Source: Dysgonomonas sp. ZJ279 (lineage in GTDB: Bacteria; Bacteroidota; Bacteroidia; Bacteroidales; Dysgonomonadaceae). Taken from it: a stretch of DNA of 64,000 nt. Location of the stretch: NCBI RefSeq assembly GCF_011039205.1, contig NZ_JAAKEL010000005.1:62001-126000 (forward strand), given 5' to 3'. The translations under genes and the position numbers were made by a program. How positions within the stretch are numbered: the stretch's first letter is position 1; every line of letters begins with the position of its first letter. Below, in pieces: positions 61,863 through 64,000 of the stretch. The notes beneath the pieces were generated by a model. The model saw only the letters and a program-made list of their open reading frames with translations. It had not been told where the DNA came from and made no database searches.

Positions 61863-62297
61863 TTATTCGGTAAATGAATTAAGTATTCCTATTTGCGAAT
61901 TGAGAACGTCTTCATCCACATCAGAGATATTTTCGATAGAAATCAGCGCCTGATTGTTTATTATGTGCACATCCGATATTCTTTTTCCATCTATGTAAAC
62001 CATCGATTGATCATTAATATTTTCAGGTGTCATATATGCAAGTCTCATGACGGCTAAGAGCAATATACATGCTGCAATGCTGCTCCAAGCATACAACGAG
62101 AATCTCTTTTTAGCTTTCTTCGGTTTTGTTTCCGCTGTTTCTTTTCGCTCTTCGGCAAAGAAATTAAACATCGGCGCATATACCTTATGTCTCTCTTCGA
62201 TATCAGCTTGCAGAAAATAATCGCGAAGCAGCTTTTCTTCTGTCAAAGATGTCTCTCCATCAAAGTATTTCTCTATTATCTTATCTATATCCTTCAT
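61863..62297 (-). CDS. Anti-sigma-factor-like membrane protein
   Basis: 144 residues. The N-terminus (IIEKYFDGETSLTEEKLLRD) is the Bacteroidetes anti-sigma type opening; a membrane helix lies at about 73-88 (WSSIAACILLLAVMRL), followed by a short periplasmic part. It overlaps the sigma gene (ATGA at 62294-62297). It would hold the sigma factor at the membrane until a signal arrives. Confidence 0.7.
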   Translation of the reverse strand: MKDIDKIIEKYFDGETSLTEEKLLRDYFLQADIEERHKVYAPMFNFFAEERKETAETKPKKAKKRFSLYAWSSIAACILLLAVMRLAYMTPENINDQSMVYIDGKRISDVHIINNQALISIENISDVDEDVLNSQIGILNSFTE

Positions 62298-62806
62298 ATC
62301 CCTTGTTGTCTTATTTTATTCATGCCTATGTATATATCACGAACTTTCTTTCGCGCTCTCGACAGATTTACTCTTACAGCAGTGGGCTCGGAGCCTGTTA
62401 TATCTGCAATTTCGTTCAATTCATATCCTTCTATATCTCTCATCAGCATTATCCTGCGCTGCAATTCAGGCAAAGAGTCGATAATCTTCCGGATAATCTC
62501 TACAGTATCACTTAGCTCGGTATAGGTATAAGGATTTATACCTCCTTCGGCAATATGTACATTATCTAACGACAACTTCGGTCTGTCAGCTCTCAATTTG
62601 TCGATACAGATGTTTTTGAGAGTCTGCATAGCAAATCCATGCGGATTAGGATGATCGTCGAGCTGCAATCTGACATTCCACAACCTGAGATAGGTTTCCT
62701 GAACGGCATCTTCCGCATCGATATCATTTGCGAGCATGCTCCTTGCAAAAAAATGCATCTTTTCGCGGAGGGGCATCACCATTATTTTAAATCTCTCTAA
62801 TTCCAT
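62294..62806 (-). CDS. ECF RNA polymerase sigma factor
   Basis: 170 residues, sigma-70 ECF type. Region 2: FFARSMLANDIDAEDAVQET, then YLRLW; region 4: LPELQRRIMLMRDIEGYELN, EIADITGSEPTAVRVNLSRA. The gene leads the operon, with the anti-sigma-like gene directly overlapping. It should control its own operon, including the outer-membrane protein. Confidence 0.9.
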   Translation of the reverse strand: MELERFKIMVMPLREKMHFFARSMLANDIDAEDAVQETYLRLWNVRLQLDDHPNPHGFAMQTLKNICIDKLRADRPKLSLDNVHIAEGGINPYTYTELSDTVEIIRKIIDSLPELQRRIMLMRDIEGYELNEIADITGSEPTAVRVNLSRARKKVRDIYIGMNKIRQQGI

Positions 62807-63354
62807 ATCTACTTATATGACGAAGTAACCGAAATAATGTAACATCGGATTTGAAGTATTTTTTAATCTAAATTAAGTCCGGATATTTTCGGTCAAAAAA
62901 ACATATCGATAACTATTTGTAAATGTATCCGGTAATATGAACAGTATAGCACATTATTATGTTTGTTTTCAGAAATATAAATTTAATAAGAGTTTGGTGT
63001 AATTATTATTTTCTGTTTATTGATCTGTTTTTCGTTTCTATCTGTCAGCTCCTCTTTTCTCTCTCTTTGTCATCCCGAACTGAAAGGAGGGATTTATTTA
63101 GCCTCCTCAACCCCTCCCAACCCCCTAATCCCCGCAAGGGGGACTAAATGCTCGCCTCTGTCATCCCGATACGCAGTGAGGGATCTTAGCCTCCCCAACC
63201 CCTCCCAAGGAGGGGCTCTTGTATACCCTCTTTGTATTCCTCCCCTTAGGGGAGGTTAGGAGGGGCTATCGTTTCGGAATGACAAAGAGAATGATAGTTA
63301 CAATTACAATCAATTCGTTGACAACTCATACTTCCTTTTAAAAAATTAAAGGAC
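62807..63354. repeat. Composite repeat in the 607-bp gap after the ECF operon
   Basis: No gene is seen. TTTGTCATCCCGAACTGAAAG with GAGGGAT lies at 63067-63093, GC-rich units with CCTCAACCCCTCCCAACCCC and TAATCCCCGCAAGGGGGAC at 63100-63150, then TGTCATCCCGATACGCAGTG with GAGGGATCT at 63159-63186. It ends with GC-rich units and TTTCGGAATGACAAAGAGA at 63190-63292. The two TGTCATCC fragments are arms of different classes without matching partners, so this copy is a patchwork. Confidence 0.8.
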
Positions 63355-63398
63355 AAAAAAAATACGGCTGCCTCAATATGAAGCAGTCGTATTTTTTT
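63355..63398 (-). terminator. Terminator of the truncated right-edge gene
   Basis: AAATACGGCTGC (63360-63371) and GCAGTCGTATTT (63383-63394) pair, with one G-T pair, and have A and T runs on the outside. It serves the minus-strand gene 63414-64000. Confidence 0.85.
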
Positions 63399-63413
63399 AT
63401 AATAGAAGTATAT

Positions 63414-64000
63414 TTATTTTGCACTCTTAGGCAGTGCATCGATCCATTGAATTTGATTCGTATTCAGAGCATCGCCGTAATCAGTAAGAGACCATAAGAT
63501 TGATTGTAATTCTACACATTGATCATTATATGCCTCTTCTCCCTTTTCAAATTCTTCATAATTTATCTTTTTATCTGCTAATCTGTTGCACAGATCAACT
63601 ATTAAAGACGAGTTAGATACTACTCCCCATTTGTACGTCTCTGATGACGATGAAGAGCTCTTGCTATTATTTCCACAATACATGAGTAAAACAAATCCTA
63701 ATGTTTTATTGCCGGCTGGAACTTTAACACTCACTTTTTTCAACAAAACACCATTTTGATAATCCCCCGAGTTGGATACTATAATTGTTCCTGCAGGAAA
63801 TGTAACTTCTATGTCTTGTGCTGTTGTATTTTTAAGAGGAATATATAGGCTTACATAGTAACCACTACCCATTACTACATCAACTTCAGCAGAAGCCTTC
63901 GTAATAAAATCACTTACTAATTGAGAAGATAATTTAGATTCTTTCGAAGCGAGGGATTTATAGTAATGACTTCTACTTCCAGTAATTACACCATCTAAAG
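63414..64000 (-). CDS. Hypothetical protein, 5' part outside window
   Basis: The frame runs from the window edge (codons LDGVITGSRSHYYKSL...) through ATG at 63872 to the stop at 63414, so the gene is truncated at its 5' end (195 or more residues in view). It has a beta-rich centre (TFPAGTIIVSNSGDYQN.., VKVPAGNKTLGFVLLMYCG) and an acidic helical C-terminus. No family is recognised. Confidence 0.55.
   Translation of the reverse strand, partial: LDGVITGSRSHYYKSLASKESKLSSQLVSDFITKASAEVDVVMGSGYYVSLYIPLKNTTAQDIEVTFPAGTIIVSNSGDYQNGVLLKKVSVKVPAGNKTLGFVLLMYCGNNSKSSSSSSETYKWGVVSNSSLIVDLCNRLADKKINYEEFEKGEEAYNDQCVELQSILWSLTDYGDALNTNQIQWIDALPKSAK

Noticed and set aside
63020-63259. 79-codon ORF through the repeats after the ECF operon
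   Set aside because: It is a translation of the TGTCATCC and CCTCCCC repeats (Ser/Pro-rich) and not a gene.

Overview
The window is about 64 kb of low-GC chromosome from a member of the Bacteroidota, most likely order Bacteroidales. A Dysgonomonas-like organism is my best guess, from memory and not from any search. Supporting signs are the complete Bat (aerotolerance) operon, a type IX secretion C-terminal tail, TssD-type Hcp proteins of the Bacteroidetes type VI secretion system, lipoproteins with an SCSDDDD start, AT-rich translation starts and TAnnTTTG-type -7 boxes.

Layout. 1-2.4 kb: a membrane-protein fragment, then a two-gene AAA ATPase plus nuclease-like cassette bounded by a perfect 41-bp direct repeat. 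2.4-11.5 kb: a phage structural and lysis block (XkdF-type protease/scaffold, major capsid protein, beta-helix proteins, two paralogous structural proteins, a 16-residue-repeat protein, holin, amidase and a candidate one-protein spanin). 11.5-14.8 kb: cellular genes (SGNH lipoprotein, threonine aldolase, secreted protein). 15.6-18.9 kb: a phage-type replication and regulation block behind a perfect operator-like palindrome. 18.9-22.1 kb: a type IX cargo protein and an MscS channel. 22.4-23.4 kb: three small phage-type genes ending in a terminase small subunit. No portal, large terminase, tape measure or integrase is visible, so the phage genes are dispersed and incomplete, though apparently intact.

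23.5-37.3 kb: mixed cellular genes, including an aspartyl protease, a flavin monooxygenase, lipB, ruvC, a TMEM175-type channel, a MACPF lipoprotein with a neighbour sharing its 5' end, pgk and two lipoproteins. 37.4-47.7 kb: the Bat operon (MoxR ATPase, DUF58, batA, batB, batC, a duplicated short BatD module, batD, batE) and a PAP2 phosphatase. 47.8-48.2 kb: a 452-bp non-coding element with 28-bp perfect terminal inverted repeats. 48.4-53.0 kb: envelope and translation genes (PASTA protein, rluD-type synthase, ddl, acyltransferase, DUF4468).

53.1-58.5 kb is the most interesting stretch: an orphan type VI secretion cargo island. It has two Hcp/TssD genes, two putative membrane-acting effectors sharing an N-terminal domain, membrane immunity candidates, a 5'-truncated hcp remnant, a decayed effector tail and four related small membrane proteins. 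It reads as stacked, partly displaced hcp-effector-immunity cassettes. 58.5-64 kb: rnhB, a phosphoesterase, an ECF sigma/anti-sigma/outer-membrane operon and a truncated gene at the window edge.

Nearly every large intergenic gap holds two interleaved repeat families: long hairpins whose arms read TGTCATCCCGA..GAGGGATCT, and CCTCCCC..AGGAGGGGCT units. Arm variants are matched on both sides of each hairpin.
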